The notes beneath the pieces were generated by a model that did not search any database, was not told the origin of the DNA, and worked only from the letters and a program-made list of their open reading frames with translations. Position numbers and translations under genes: made by a program. From positions 2,604,001 through 2,668,000 of the forward strand of contig NZ_CP119573.1 of the NCBI RefSeq assembly GCF_029278605.1: DNA of 64,000 nt, given 5' to 3'. Positions 42,701-50,721 of this stretch are shown here, one piece after another. The DNA is from Cupriavidus sp. WKF15 (GTDB lineage Bacteria; Pseudomonadota; Gammaproteobacteria; Burkholderiales; Burkholderiaceae). How positions within the stretch are numbered: position 1 is the first letter of the stretch; the number at the start of each line of letters is the position of its first letter.

Positions 42701-43492
42701 TCAGGGCATAAAATCGCCGCCGTTGGCATCCAGGGAGGCGCCGGTGATCGCCCGGGCATAGTCCGACACCAGGAACAGCGCCGCGCGCGCGCAGTCATCG
42801 TCCGTCGGCATGTGGCCCAGTGCGATCTGCGAAGCCACGGGTGCGATGATAGCGTCCTCGCTGACGCCTTGCTCGGCTGCGGCATGGCGCACGTAGCCCT
42901 GCACTGGCGCGCCCCACATCCAGCCCATGAACACGCTGTTGGCGCGGATGCCGTGCGGACCGAGTTCGCGCGCCAGGTACTTGACCGCCACCGCCAGCGC
43001 GCCCTTGGACGCCGCGTAGCCCGATTCGCCGGGCATCGGCTTGCGCGTGGCCTGGGTGTTGATCATCACGATGGCGCCGCCGCCCTGCGGTTTCATCAGC
43101 GCCGCCACCTCCTGCGTCAGCGTCATGGTGCCGAACACGTTGGTGTCGAACACCTGGCGCCAGACATCCAGGTCTGCGGCCTCCACCGGCTCGGGGAAAT
43201 TGCCGTGCTGGAAGGCGCTGTTGACCAGCGCGTCGATCCGGCCGAAGCGGCGCATGGTCTCGGTGGCCAGGTGGCGGGACTGGGTGCGGTCGGTGATATC
43301 GGTCACGACCTTGAGCACTTCGCAGTCGGCACCCAGGGCGTCGATACGGGTCTGGGCTTCGTCCAGTTTCGCCGCGGTGCGCGCGGCGATGGCCACGGCG
43401 CGGGCGCCTTCGCGTGCGGCTTCCACGGCGAGCTTGATGCCCAGTCCCGGGCCGATGCCGGACACGATGACGATTTTGTCTTTTAGTAGCAT
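42701..43492 (-). CDS. Atypical SDR-family protein
   Basis: This 263-residue SDR keeps the Tyr-Lys pair (YAASK) but deviates elsewhere. The nucleotide turn is SGIGPGLG, NNAG is replaced by NSAF, and at the usual catalytic serine position (13 residues before the Tyr) there is a threonine within VMINTQATRK. Such SDRs are known in mycobacteria and may act on acyl-CoA or other thioesters. AAGGAGA lies 8 bp before the ATG. It leads a short leftward operon with the DHH gene. No regulon box was seen upstream; a fragment of the intergenic repeat lies at about 43551-43622. Confidence 0.82.
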   Translation of the reverse strand: MLLKDKIVIVSGIGPGLGIKLAVEAAREGARAVAIAARTAAKLDEAQTRIDALGADCEVLKVVTDITDRTQSRHLATETMRRFGRIDALVNSAFQHGNFPEPVEAADLDVWRQVFDTNVFGTMTLTQEVAALMKPQGGGAIVMINTQATRKPMPGESGYAASKGALAVAVKYLARELGPHGIRANSVFMGWMWGAPVQGYVRHAAAEQGVSEDAIIAPVASQIALGHMPTDDDCARAALFLVSDYARAITGASLDANGGDFMP

Positions 43493-43550
43493 GGTGTTGT
43501 CTCCTTCAGAGTTTTTTTGGATCTTTTGGGTTCTTCGCGGGATTGTGGTG

Positions 43551-43622
43551 ATGACGGGGTTGTCGTTCTTGGCTAGCGCTGCTGTTTCGCAGGCTTGGCC
43601 GGCGGGGTTTCGTGGTGGTGAC
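43551..43622. repeat. Fragment of the composite repeat end module
   Basis: The stretch with GTCGTTCTTGGCTAGCGCTG, CTGTTTCGCAGGCTTGGCCG and GTGGTGGTGACTGG matches the partial tandem module at 36385-36449 and the outer end of copy 3. The hairpin and inner blocks are missing. It fills most of the space between the SDR start and the sulfotransferase stop. Confidence 0.65.
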
Positions 43623-43656
43623 TGGCAACCCCCAATCCACCAAAACCCCAATCCCC

Positions 43657-44826
43657 TCAATTGCGATTCAAAATATGCCTTCCCCGGTAGCCAGCGAAGT
43701 CGCGCTCAAGCTGCACCTGGCTCAGGCCGAACTGTTCCGGCGTATAGGCATGCGCCGCCCGCTGGTTGCGCGGATTGCCTTCCATCCATGCCCACATTCC
43801 CGCGCGCGCGGCTTCGGTCAGCGGCATGCCTGCAAAGCGGTAGACCGCGCGGGCCACGCCGAAAGGATCGCACACCGTGTCCTCGAAACGCACGTCAAGA
43901 AAACGGTCGGCCGGCAGCCCGTCGCGCACGGCCATGGCGTGCTCGGTGCCGCGCCGCAACTGCTCGCTCCACTGCTGCCCAACGGTGACGGCATCGGGAG
44001 CATCGGCGTACATCTTCCACAGCGTATGCGCCATGCTGGCCATCGACGGTATCGTCTGCGTAGGATCGCGGTGGGTCAGGACGACCTGCGCGCCCGGGAA
44101 CACCTTGAACAGGATCTCAAGCGTATGCAGGTGCTGCGGCGTCTTCAGTACCCACCGCTGCGCCGGTGCCTCGCCACGCTGCCGCTTCTGCCATTGCAGG
44201 AACTGCAGCATGGTCTTCAGGTAGGCATAGACTTCGGTGCGGTCCTGGCGCTGCAGCCACGCAGTGTAGGCCGGCACGTTGGCGTAGGAATCCATCGCGC
44301 ACAGGAAGGAATGCTCCATCAGCATGAATTCCTCGTCGGCCGCCATGGCGTCCAGCGGGTGGATGGCGAGGATGTCCGGGATGAAGCGGATCATCTGCGC
44401 GACTTCCTCGCGCGCCAGCGCAATGCGCTGGCCGGGGTCGCCCACGTCCTCGCCGGGCAGCGGCGCCGGGTAGCGGGTTTCCCACCACGCCGCGGAACAG
44501 AAGCGCGCGTCCGTGGCCAGCATGCGCTGCAGCAGCGTGGTGCCGGTGCGCGGCAGGCCGACGATGACCAGCGGGTCTTCCACGCGTTCCTGCAGGATCT
44601 CCGGATGGCGCTTGCAGTAGTCCTGAATCACCAGCCGGTTCACCAGTTGCGCCTGCAGCTTGCCTTCCAGCAGTTGCACGCCCTGCGGCGACAGCCTGGC
44701 CTCGCGCGCCAGCGAGCCGGACAGCACCTCCAGTGCCTCGCGGTAGTTGCCCGGGCCGAAGTCGGTCAGTCCACCGGCCTGCTGGCTGGCCTGCGCGAGC
44801 AGGCGCTCCACATTGATTGCATTCAT
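43657..44826 (-). CDS. PAPS-dependent sulfotransferase (Sulfotransfer_3 type)
   Basis: This 389-residue cytosolic sulfotransferase has the 5'-phosphosulfate loop GLPRTGTTLLQR at residues 90-101. A 3'-phosphate binding region follows (VVLTHRDPTQTIPS), and the C-terminal FAGYRGRH follows the FGLSQVQLERDFAGYR helix. It transfers sulfate from PAPS to an alcohol or phenol. GGGAG lies before the ATG, which overlaps the DUF1214 stop by four bases (ATGA). PAPS supply genes (cysD, cysNC) lie divergently 330 bp beyond the DUF1214 gene, and both units carry the steroid regulon box. A steroid-like acceptor is therefore likely but not shown. Confidence 0.88.
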   Translation of the reverse strand: MNAINVERLLAQASQQAGGLTDFGPGNYREALEVLSGSLAREARLSPQGVQLLEGKLQAQLVNRLVIQDYCKRHPEILQERVEDPLVIVGLPRTGTTLLQRMLATDARFCSAAWWETRYPAPLPGEDVGDPGQRIALAREEVAQMIRFIPDILAIHPLDAMAADEEFMLMEHSFLCAMDSYANVPAYTAWLQRQDRTEVYAYLKTMLQFLQWQKRQRGEAPAQRWVLKTPQHLHTLEILFKVFPGAQVVLTHRDPTQTIPSMASMAHTLWKMYADAPDAVTVGQQWSEQLRRGTEHAMAVRDGLPADRFLDVRFEDTVCDPFGVARAVYRFAGMPLTEAARAGMWAWMEGNPRNQRAAHAYTPEQFGLSQVQLERDFAGYRGRHILNRN

Positions 44827-45944
44827 GCCTTGTTCTCCCTGAGGTTCTCCCTGAGCGATACAAGCTTGACCACACGCGTGCGCGGATGCACCGGCTGCGC
44901 CGCCCCGACCCAGCGCCAGCACATGGTGCCGTTGCCATGGCCGGCAGTCTCCAGCCAGTTGGGCAGGCCCGGGTCGCGCGCGCCGAGGATGACGGTGACG
45001 CCGCCGTTGGCATCGAGGCGGGCGCTGTGCTTGTTGATGCAGATATCGTGGTAGCGGTAGTCGAGCGATTCCATCCAGTAGTTATTGACCTGGAAATTCC
45101 AGAACTCGCACGCCGGCACCTGCTCGACCTCGATCACCAGCGCCTCGTCGTCCGCCAGCTGCCAGCTGGAGTGGTAATAGAAGATGTTGGGATCGCCGCC
45201 GGCCGCCTGGCACACCGCCTGGTCCGCCGGCAGCAGGGCATTGACATGGCCGCCGTAGCCCTGCGCCCAGTCGGCGAACACGCGCGCGGTGCCCTCGACA
45301 AAGCCCGCGGCGCGCAGCAGGCCGGCGTGCAGGCGCTCCGCGCTGATTGCGGGCGGCTTGCCGCTGCCGTCGAGACGCTCGATATGCAGCTCGGCCGGCG
45401 TCTCCGCCTTGCGGTCCAGGAAGGTCTGCCGCACCACCAGCGCATTGGTGGCCGGCTCCATCCGCACCCAGTTGCCGTCGTGCGGGCGCGCGCTGAGGAT
45501 GAGCTCGAAGCTGCCGTCCGCGTCCACCGCCAGCTTGTTGCTGTCGATAAAGCCGGTCTGGATCATGCGCCCGTCGGTTTCGTAGCCGCCTTTCTGCGTG
45601 CCGAAGCTCAGGTAGGCCACCGTGCCGCGGCGGCCGCGCACGCGGTACTCCGCATTGCCGTCCAGCCGCGCGTAGCGATAGAGATTGTCCGGATTGTCCG
45701 CGCCGATCTTGGCGGTTTCGTGCGACGGCGAGAAAAAGCCGGGAAACGCCGGATCGGCGAATTCCACATGCATCTCCAGCGCAATGCGCAGCAAGCGGCT
45801 CAGGTAGCGGAAGCCCTCGGCGCGCGTGAGCGCGTCGGATGGCGCCTCCGGGCGCAGGATCTGCTGTCCGCTGCGCCTGAGCACTTCGCAAAACTCGGCC
45901 CAGGTCTGGCCGCTCAGCAACTGGTCTTCGGCGGAGGTCGCCAT
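44823..45944 (-). CDS. DUF1214-domain protein
   Basis: This 373-residue protein has no signal peptide. Its C-terminal half has the DUF1214 pattern WNFQVNNYWMESLDYRYHD and ICINKHSARLDANGGVTVIL followed by DPGLPNWLET. The N-terminal half has helical AEGFRYLSRLLRIALEMH and an RLDGNAEYRVRGRRG beta region. GGGAG precedes the ATG. It is co-translated with the sulfotransferase. The biochemical role of DUF1214 proteins is not settled. A carrier, binding or tailoring function for a hydrophobic acceptor of the sulfotransferase is a plausible inference. Confidence 0.85.
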   Translation of the reverse strand: MATSAEDQLLSGQTWAEFCEVLRRSGQQILRPEAPSDALTRAEGFRYLSRLLRIALEMHVEFADPAFPGFFSPSHETAKIGADNPDNLYRYARLDGNAEYRVRGRRGTVAYLSFGTQKGGYETDGRMIQTGFIDSNKLAVDADGSFELILSARPHDGNWVRMEPATNALVVRQTFLDRKAETPAELHIERLDGSGKPPAISAERLHAGLLRAAGFVEGTARVFADWAQGYGGHVNALLPADQAVCQAAGGDPNIFYYHSSWQLADDEALVIEVEQVPACEFWNFQVNNYWMESLDYRYHDICINKHSARLDANGGVTVILGARDPGLPNWLETAGHGNGTMCWRWVGAAQPVHPRTRVVKLVSLRENLRENKA

Positions 45945-45975
45945 CTGCCTGCTCCCGTGGTTCGTCGGCGAAGCA

Positions 45976-46020
45976 ACGATACCCAGTGCAGGGCAGGCTC
46001 AGCCTCGTCCGGGCGGACTA
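45976..46020 (-). promoter_or_regulatory. Regulon box and promoter of the DUF1214-sulfotransferase operon
   Basis: The minus-strand box TAGTCCGCCCGGACGAGG (46003-46020) is followed by 21 bp and TATCGT (45976-45981). It is one arm of a larger inverted repeat with the plus-strand box at 46050. Confidence 0.65.
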
Positions 46021-46065
46021 GGAAATGCGCGCCCCGTCCCGCCATTTCTTAGTCCGCCCGGACGA
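46005..46065. repeat. 23-bp inverted repeat between the sulfotransferase and cysD operons
   Basis: The arms 46005-46027 and 46043-46065 are inverted copies with one mismatch over 23 bp, separated by 15 bp. Each arm contains the core of a regulon box (GTCC-N4-GGAC). The extension beyond the box, as far as GGAAATG/CATTTCT, suggests recent duplication and inversion of an operator. Confidence 0.8.
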
Positions 46066-46094
46066 AGTGGCGCAGGGCCCCGGCTCGCTACCTT
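46050..46094 (+). promoter_or_regulatory. Regulon box and promoter of the cysD-cysNC operon
   Basis: TAGTCCGCCCGGACGAAG (46050-46067) is followed by 21 bp and TACCTT (46089-46094). The ATG of cysD is 63 bp further on. Confidence 0.62.
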
Positions 46095-46157
46095 TTGCCC
46101 ATGCCAGGCCACCGCAAGATCCCTGCACGGGGCCGGCGCAACCAAGAGGAGATCCCG

Positions 46158-47054
46158 ATGTTGACCCACCTGGAGCAACTGGAGGCGGAGAGCATCCACA
46201 TCATGCGGGAGGTGGTGGCGGAATGCGAAAACCCCGTCATGCTCTATTCCATCGGCAAGGACAGCGCCGTGATGCTGCACCTTGCGATGAAGGCCTTCCA
46301 TCCCGCGCAGCCGCCGTTTCCGCTGCTGCACGTCGATACCACGTGGAAGTTCCGCGAGATGATCGCGTTCCGCGACCAGACGGTCGAGCGCCTGGGCCTG
46401 GACCTGCGCGTGCATATCAACCCCGAAGGGCTGGAGCGCAACATCAGCCCCCACGAGCACGGCTCGGCCGTCCATACCGACGTGTGGAAGACGCAGGGCC
46501 TGAAGCAGGCGCTGGACCACTATGGCTTCGATGCCGCCTTCGGCGGCGCACGCCGCGACGAGGAGAAGTCGCGCGCCAAGGAGCGGGTGTTCTCGGTACG
46601 CACCGCGCAGCACCGCTGGGACCCTAAGATGCAGCGCCCCGAACTCTGGCACCAGTACAACACCCGCAAGCGCAAGGGCGAAAGCCTGCGCGTGTTCCCG
46701 CTGTCGAACTGGACCGAGCTGGACATCTGGCAATACATCTATCTCAACGACATCCCGATCGTGCCGCTCTACTACGCCAAGGAGCGGCCCGTGGTCGAGC
46801 GCGACGGCACGCTGATCATGGTCGACGACGAGCGCCTGCCGCTGCTTGCGGGAGAAACGCCGCAGATGCGCAAGGTCCGTTTCCGCACGCTGGGCTGCTA
46901 CCCGCTCACGGGCGCGATCGAAAGCGAGGCCGACACGCTCGGCGGCATCATCCAGGAAATGCTGCTGGCGACCACGTCGGAGCGCCAGGGACGGCTGATC
47001 GACAGTGACTCGGCCGGTTCGATGGAAAAGAAGAAGCAGGAGGGATATTTCTGA
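46158..47054 (+). CDS. cysD: Sulfate adenylyltransferase subunit 2
   Basis: This 298-residue PP-loop ATPase has the pyrophosphatase motif [10 protein letters not shown] at residues 31-40, [15 protein letters not shown], and [14 protein letters not shown] near the C terminus, all characteristic of CysD. With the CysN part of the next gene it makes APS from ATP and sulfate. GAGGAGA precedes the ATG. It overlaps the cysNC start by one base (TGATG). The gene is not accompanied by assimilatory reductase genes (cysH, cysI), which points to PAPS production for sulfonation rather than cysteine synthesis. Confidence 0.95.
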   Translation: MLTHLEQLEAESIHIMREVVAECENPVMLYSIGKDSAVMLHLAMKAFHPAQPPFPLLHVDTTWKFREMIAFRDQTVERLGLDLRVHINPEGLERNISPHEHGSAVHTDVWKTQGLKQALDHYGFDAAFGGARRDEEKSRAKERVFSVRTAQHRWDPKMQRPELWHQYNTRKRKGESLRVFPLSNWTELDIWQYIYLNDIPIVPLYYAKERPVVERDGTLIMVDDERLPLLAGETPQMRKVRFRTLGCYPLTGAIESEADTLGGIIQEMLLATTSERQGRLIDSDSAGSMEKKKQEGYF

Positions 47055-48976
47055 TGGAAACCCTGATCGACAATGCGCCCGCGATGGCGCAACCGGACGG
47101 CGCACAGGGCGATATTGCCCACTACCTGCGCGCCCAGCAAAGCAAGAGCCTGCTGCGCTTCATCACCTGCGGCAGCGTCGACGACGGCAAGAGCACGCTG
47201 ATCGGCCGGCTGCTGTATGAATCGAAGATGCTGTTCGAGGACCAGCTGGCCCAGCTCGAAGCCGACTCGAAGAAGATGGGCACGCAGGGCGAGAATCTGG
47301 ACTTCGCGCTGCTGGTGGATGGCCTGGCCGCCGAGCGCGAACAGGGCATTACCATCGACGTGGCCTACCGCTTCTTTGCCACCGACAAGCGCAAGTTCAT
47401 CGTCGCCGATACGCCCGGGCATGAGCAATACACGCGCAATATGGTCACTGGCGCCTCAACCGCCGACCTGGCCATCCTGCTGGTGGACGCGCGCCGCGGC
47501 GTGCAGACGCAGACGCGCCGCCACAGCTATCTGGTGTCGACGCTGGGCATCCGGCGCGTGGTGCTGGCGGTGAACAAGCTCGACATGGTGGACTACTCGC
47601 GCGACGTCCACACGCGTATCGAAAAGGAGTATCGCGAGTTCGCGCAGCAGATCGGCCTGACCGATATCGTCTGCATCCCGATGTCGGCGCTGCGCGGCGA
47701 CAACATCACCGCGCCCAGCGCGAATACGCCGTGGTACCAGGGCCCGACGCTGATGGACCATCTGGAAAGCGTGCCGATCGACCATGTGCCCGCGCAGGAC
47801 GAGTCGTTCCGGCTGCCGGTGCAATGGGTCAACCGCCCCAACCTGGACTTCCGCGGCTTTGCCGGCACGGTCAGCGCGGGCGAGATCCGCCGTGGCGATC
47901 GCGTGCGCGCGCTGCCTTCCGGCCGCGAAAGCCGCGTCACCGCGATCGTCCGCGCCGACGGGGAATGCGAGTACGCCATGCGCGGCCAGGCCGTGACGCT
48001 GACGCTGGCCGACGAGATCGACGTCAGCCGCGGCGACGTGCTGGCGTGCGCGGAAGACCCGCCCGCGGTGGCCGACCAGTTCGAGGCCACGCTGGTGTGG
48101 ATGAACGAGGACGCCATGCTGCCCGGGCGCCCCTACCTGCTCAAGCTCGGCACGCGCACCGTGGGCGTGACCGTGGCGCAGCCCAAGTACAAGGTCAACG
48201 TCAACACGCTCGAACACCTGGCCGCGCGCACGCTGGAGCTGAACGAGATCGGCGTGTGCAACCTGCACGTGGACCAGCCGGTGGCGTTCGATCCCTACGC
48301 GCGCAGCCGCGAGCTGGGGGGCTTCATCCTCATCGACCGCCTCACCAACAACACGGTCGGTGCCGGCATGCTCCACTTTGCGCTGCGCCGGGCGCAGAAC
48401 GTGCACTGGCAGGCGATCGACGTGGACCGCCGCGCCCACGCCGCGCTCAAGCACCAGTCGCCGCGCATCGTCTGGTTCACCGGGCTGTCCGGCGCGGGCA
48501 AGTCAACCATCGCCAACCTGGTGGAGAAGCGCCTGCACGCACTCGGCCACCACACCTATCTGCTCGACGGCGACAATGTGCGCCACGGCCTGAACAAGGA
48601 CCTGGGCTTCTCCGAGGCGGACCGCGTCGAGAACATCCGGCGCGTGGCGGAAGTGGCAAGGCTGATGCTCGATGCGGGACTGATCGTGCTGGTGTCGTTT
48701 ATCTCGCCATTCCGTTCCGAACGCGAGATGGCACGCACGCTAGCCGGCGACGGCGAGTTCGTCGAAGTCTTCATCGATACGCCGCTGGCGGTGGCCGAGC
48801 AACGCGATCCCAAGGGCCTGTATCGCAAGGCGCGCCGCGGCGAGCTGAAGAACTTCACCGGCATCGATTCGCCTTACGAGCCGCCTGAGCGGCCGGAACT
48901 GCGCATCGATACTACGGCCGATACCGCGGAGCAGGCGGCGCAGCGGATCGTGGCATGGCTGCGGGACAGCCCTTAA
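47054..48976 (+). CDS. cysNC: Sulfate adenylyltransferase subunit 1 / APS kinase fusion
   Basis: This 640-residue bifunctional protein has an N-terminal CysN GTPase with GSVDDGKST (40-48), [12 protein letters not shown] and the NKLDMVDY guanine motif, then beta-barrel domains. A C-terminal APS kinase follows, with P-loop GLSGAGKST (about 477-485), [10 protein letters not shown] and [10 protein letters not shown]. Together with CysD it converts sulfate to APS and then PAPS, the sulfotransferase donor. Such fusions are usual where PAPS is needed for sulfonation. A 9-bp hairpin follows the stop at 48996-49019. Confidence 0.95.
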   Translation: METLIDNAPAMAQPDGAQGDIAHYLRAQQSKSLLRFITCGSVDDGKSTLIGRLLYESKMLFEDQLAQLEADSKKMGTQGENLDFALLVDGLAAEREQGITIDVAYRFFATDKRKFIVADTPGHEQYTRNMVTGASTADLAILLVDARRGVQTQTRRHSYLVSTLGIRRVVLAVNKLDMVDYSRDVHTRIEKEYREFAQQIGLTDIVCIPMSALRGDNITAPSANTPWYQGPTLMDHLESVPIDHVPAQDESFRLPVQWVNRPNLDFRGFAGTVSAGEIRRGDRVRALPSGRESRVTAIVRADGECEYAMRGQAVTLTLADEIDVSRGDVLACAEDPPAVADQFEATLVWMNEDAMLPGRPYLLKLGTRTVGVTVAQPKYKVNVNTLEHLAARTLELNEIGVCNLHVDQPVAFDPYARSRELGGFILIDRLTNNTVGAGMLHFALRRAQNVHWQAIDVDRRAHAALKHQSPRIVWFTGLSGAGKSTIANLVEKRLHALGHHTYLLDGDNVRHGLNKDLGFSEADRVENIRRVAEVARLMLDAGLIVLVSFISPFRSEREMARTLAGDGEFVEVFIDTPLAVAEQRDPKGLYRKARRGELKNFTGIDSPYEPPERPELRIDTTADTAEQAAQRIVAWLRDSP

Positions 48977-48995
48977 GCGATTCAAAGAACGGAAA

Positions 48996-49019
48996 CAGCG
49001 GTGCCAAGCCGCACCGCTG
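48996..49019. terminator. Hairpin between convergent cysNC and hsp20 genes
   Basis: CAGCGGTGC, loop CAAGCC, GCACCGCTG is a perfect 9-bp stem between the stops at 48976 and 49036. It lacks a clear U-tract in either direction. Confidence 0.55.
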
Positions 49020-49035
49020 CTCCGCATTGGGCCCG

Positions 49036-49448
49036 TCAGCCAGCTGACACTTCGATTCGCCGAGGCTTGGCCTCTTCGCGGCGCGGGACGGTCACCTTCA
49101 GCACACCGTCCTGCAGGTTTGCCTCGATGCCAGCAGCATCCAGGTCAGCACTGAGCGTAAAGGTACGTGCATAGCGCGGCTGGCGCACCTCGGCATGTTG
49201 CACGCGCAGACCTGCCGGGGTAGGCACTACAGCTTCGCCCTCGATGCGCAGCTGACTGTCATGTACGTGCACTTCCAGCTTTTCCCGCGGCACACCTGGC
49301 AAGTCTGCCCACAGCACGACGCCGCTGGCGGTTTCGTAGAGATGTCGACCGCCGGGACCAGCGTCGTTGCCTGTGCGGTGTCGCGGCGCTGCGCAACCGC
49401 GCCCTGTCCCTGTTGCGTGTTCTGCGTGACTTGGGTGGAATCATTCAT
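49036..49448 (-). pseudogene. Small heat shock protein gene (hsp20) with a frameshift
   Basis: The coding sequence starts at the ATG at 49448 (AAGGAG 6 bp upstream) and reads MNDSTQVTQNTQQGQGAV to VPAVDIS. It then goes out of frame at a GAGA/TCTC doubling (49339-49342). The correct downstream frame reads YETASGVVLWADLPGVPREK and continues to a proper alpha-crystallin end, VLKVTVPRREEAKPRRIEV. Removing two bases would restore VDIYETASG. The cause is either a real 2-bp duplication or a sequencing error. The intact second Hsp20 gene lies 24 bp upstream, in the same direction. Confidence 0.8.
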
Positions 49449-49472
49449 GGCTCGCTCCTTGACATCGATCAT

Positions 49473-49913
49473 TTAGCTGACAGTAATGGCCCGCGGACGC
49501 GAGGTCTCGCGCTTGCCGACGCTGATCGACAGGCAGCCGTTGGCGTAGCGCGCCTGCACCTTGTCGGGATCGGCCGACTGCGGCAACTCGATCACACGGC
49601 GGAAACTGCCTGAGAAGCGCTCCTGCGCGTAGGCGCGCGCTTCGGCATCGCCCTCCGGCCGCGCCGCGGTGCGCTCGCCGCTGATCGTGAGCAGCCCCTT
49701 GTCGATCGACACGTCAATCTGGTCGGCGCGCATGCCTGGGGCGAATACGACCACCTCGATGGTGTCGTCGGTCGTGCCGATATTGACCGGGGGAAATGCC
49801 CCGAAACGCCCGGATCGCAAGCTCGATGGGAACCCGCCGAACAGGCTCGCCATCTGCCGTTGCATCCGGTCGAACTCACTGAACAAGTCAGTGCCGAAAT
49901 AATATTCACTCAT
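49473..49913 (-). CDS. Small heat shock protein, Hsp20/alpha-crystallin family
   Basis: This 146-residue chaperone has an N-terminal DLFSEFDRMQRQMASLF, PPVNIGTTDDTIEVVVFAPGM, and a C-terminal ANGCLSISVGKRE with the usual beta-strand pattern. AAGGAGG precedes the ATG at 49913. It forms a two-gene unit with the frameshifted hsp20, the common tandem arrangement in Burkholderiales. It binds unfolded proteins under heat or solvent stress. No heat-shock promoter could be placed with confidence upstream. Confidence 0.92.
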   Translation of the reverse strand: MSEYYFGTDLFSEFDRMQRQMASLFGGFPSSLRSGRFGAFPPVNIGTTDDTIEVVVFAPGMRADQIDVSIDKGLLTISGERTAARPEGDAEARAYAQERFSGSFRRVIELPQSADPDKVQARYANGCLSISVGKRETSRPRAITVS

Positions 49914-50058
49914 GGTTAGGTCCTCCTTCCAGTTAGCACGGATGGCGCCGGCCATTGCCACATGGTTGCCTGCCACCCGCTGGCACACCCGGTGGTTCAT
50001 GCCGCTCGCACGGCTGCGGCGGCTTCGCAATGCTTATCTAGTGCCCTGTGGCGAGATT

Positions 50059-50442
50059 TCAAGACGTCAAGAACGCAGGCGACTGAAGTACACGTTCAAG
50101 TACTTTCCGGGAGCTGCGGAGTCTTGCGTTGCTGCCTGTGCGGCAAAGCCGGCTGTGAATGTGTATTAACAACTGCCGCGAAGGCGCCAATCCGCCCAGG
50201 GCTTCTCGCCCGACGACGATCGTGCCGTCAGCCTTGCCTTGTGGCTTTATATGGCCATTTAACTCTACGACCAAAGCGCGATGCCGCCGTTGGGCAGCGA
50301 CTGTCTCTCGAAGAGCGGTCAGAAGCTGGCGCGCAAAGGTTGTGTCATGGCCATCCGCACCCAGCTCTCTCACGAGCGCAATTTGACGGCGAACGCGCGC
50401 GCGGCCGTCCGCTATGTATCGATCGCAAGTTGCAAGATCCAT
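50059..50442 (-). CDS. Small hypothetical helical protein
   Basis: The start at 50442 has GGAG 6 bp upstream. The first ~70 residues, MDLATCDRYIADGRARVRRQ followed by ALVRELGADGHDTTFARQLL, resemble a widespread small helical protein of Burkholderiales of unknown function. The C-terminal tail is less typical and could reflect a frameshift or recent extension. I do not assign a function. It is divergent from LuxR regulator 3. Confidence 0.55.
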   Translation of the reverse strand: MDLATCDRYIADGRARVRRQIALVRELGADGHDTTFARQLLTALRETVAAQRRHRALVVELNGHIKPQGKADGTIVVGREALGGLAPSRQLLIHIHSRLCRTGSNARLRSSRKVLERVLQSPAFLTS

Positions 50443-50624
50443 CCGGCTCTCCGGATAACATCCTCCTTTGAGGATACATCCGCCTGACCAGACACGGGCC
50501 GTCACAATGGTTCCTTTCAGGACGGCCGTGACAAAGAGAGTCAGCAGGCTACGTCGTCTTCGCAAGCATCATAGTTTCCAGCAACTATTCCCGATAGCAT
50601 CCATCGTGGCTGCGGGAGAAACCC

Positions 50625-50667
50625 TAGGCCGAACGGACGATGAGGCGGTGGCCTCGGTCGGTACGAT
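50625..50667 (+). promoter_or_regulatory. Regulon box and promoter of LuxR regulator 3
   Basis: TAGGCCGAACGGACGATG (50625-50642) is followed by 19 bp and TACGAT (50662-50667). Transcription would start near 50675, which argues for translation starting at the ATG at 50722 rather than at 50680. Confidence 0.62.
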
Positions 50668-50721
50668 GGGAACGGCGGGATGCCCGCTTTTCCTGTTGCC
50701 CTGCATCGAGCCACCGTCATC

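Noticed and set aside
50680..50721. Upstream start for LuxR regulator 3
   Set aside because: The promoter box and -10 place the transcript start near 50675, leaving almost no leader for a start at 50680, so the ATG at 50722 is preferred, though not proven.
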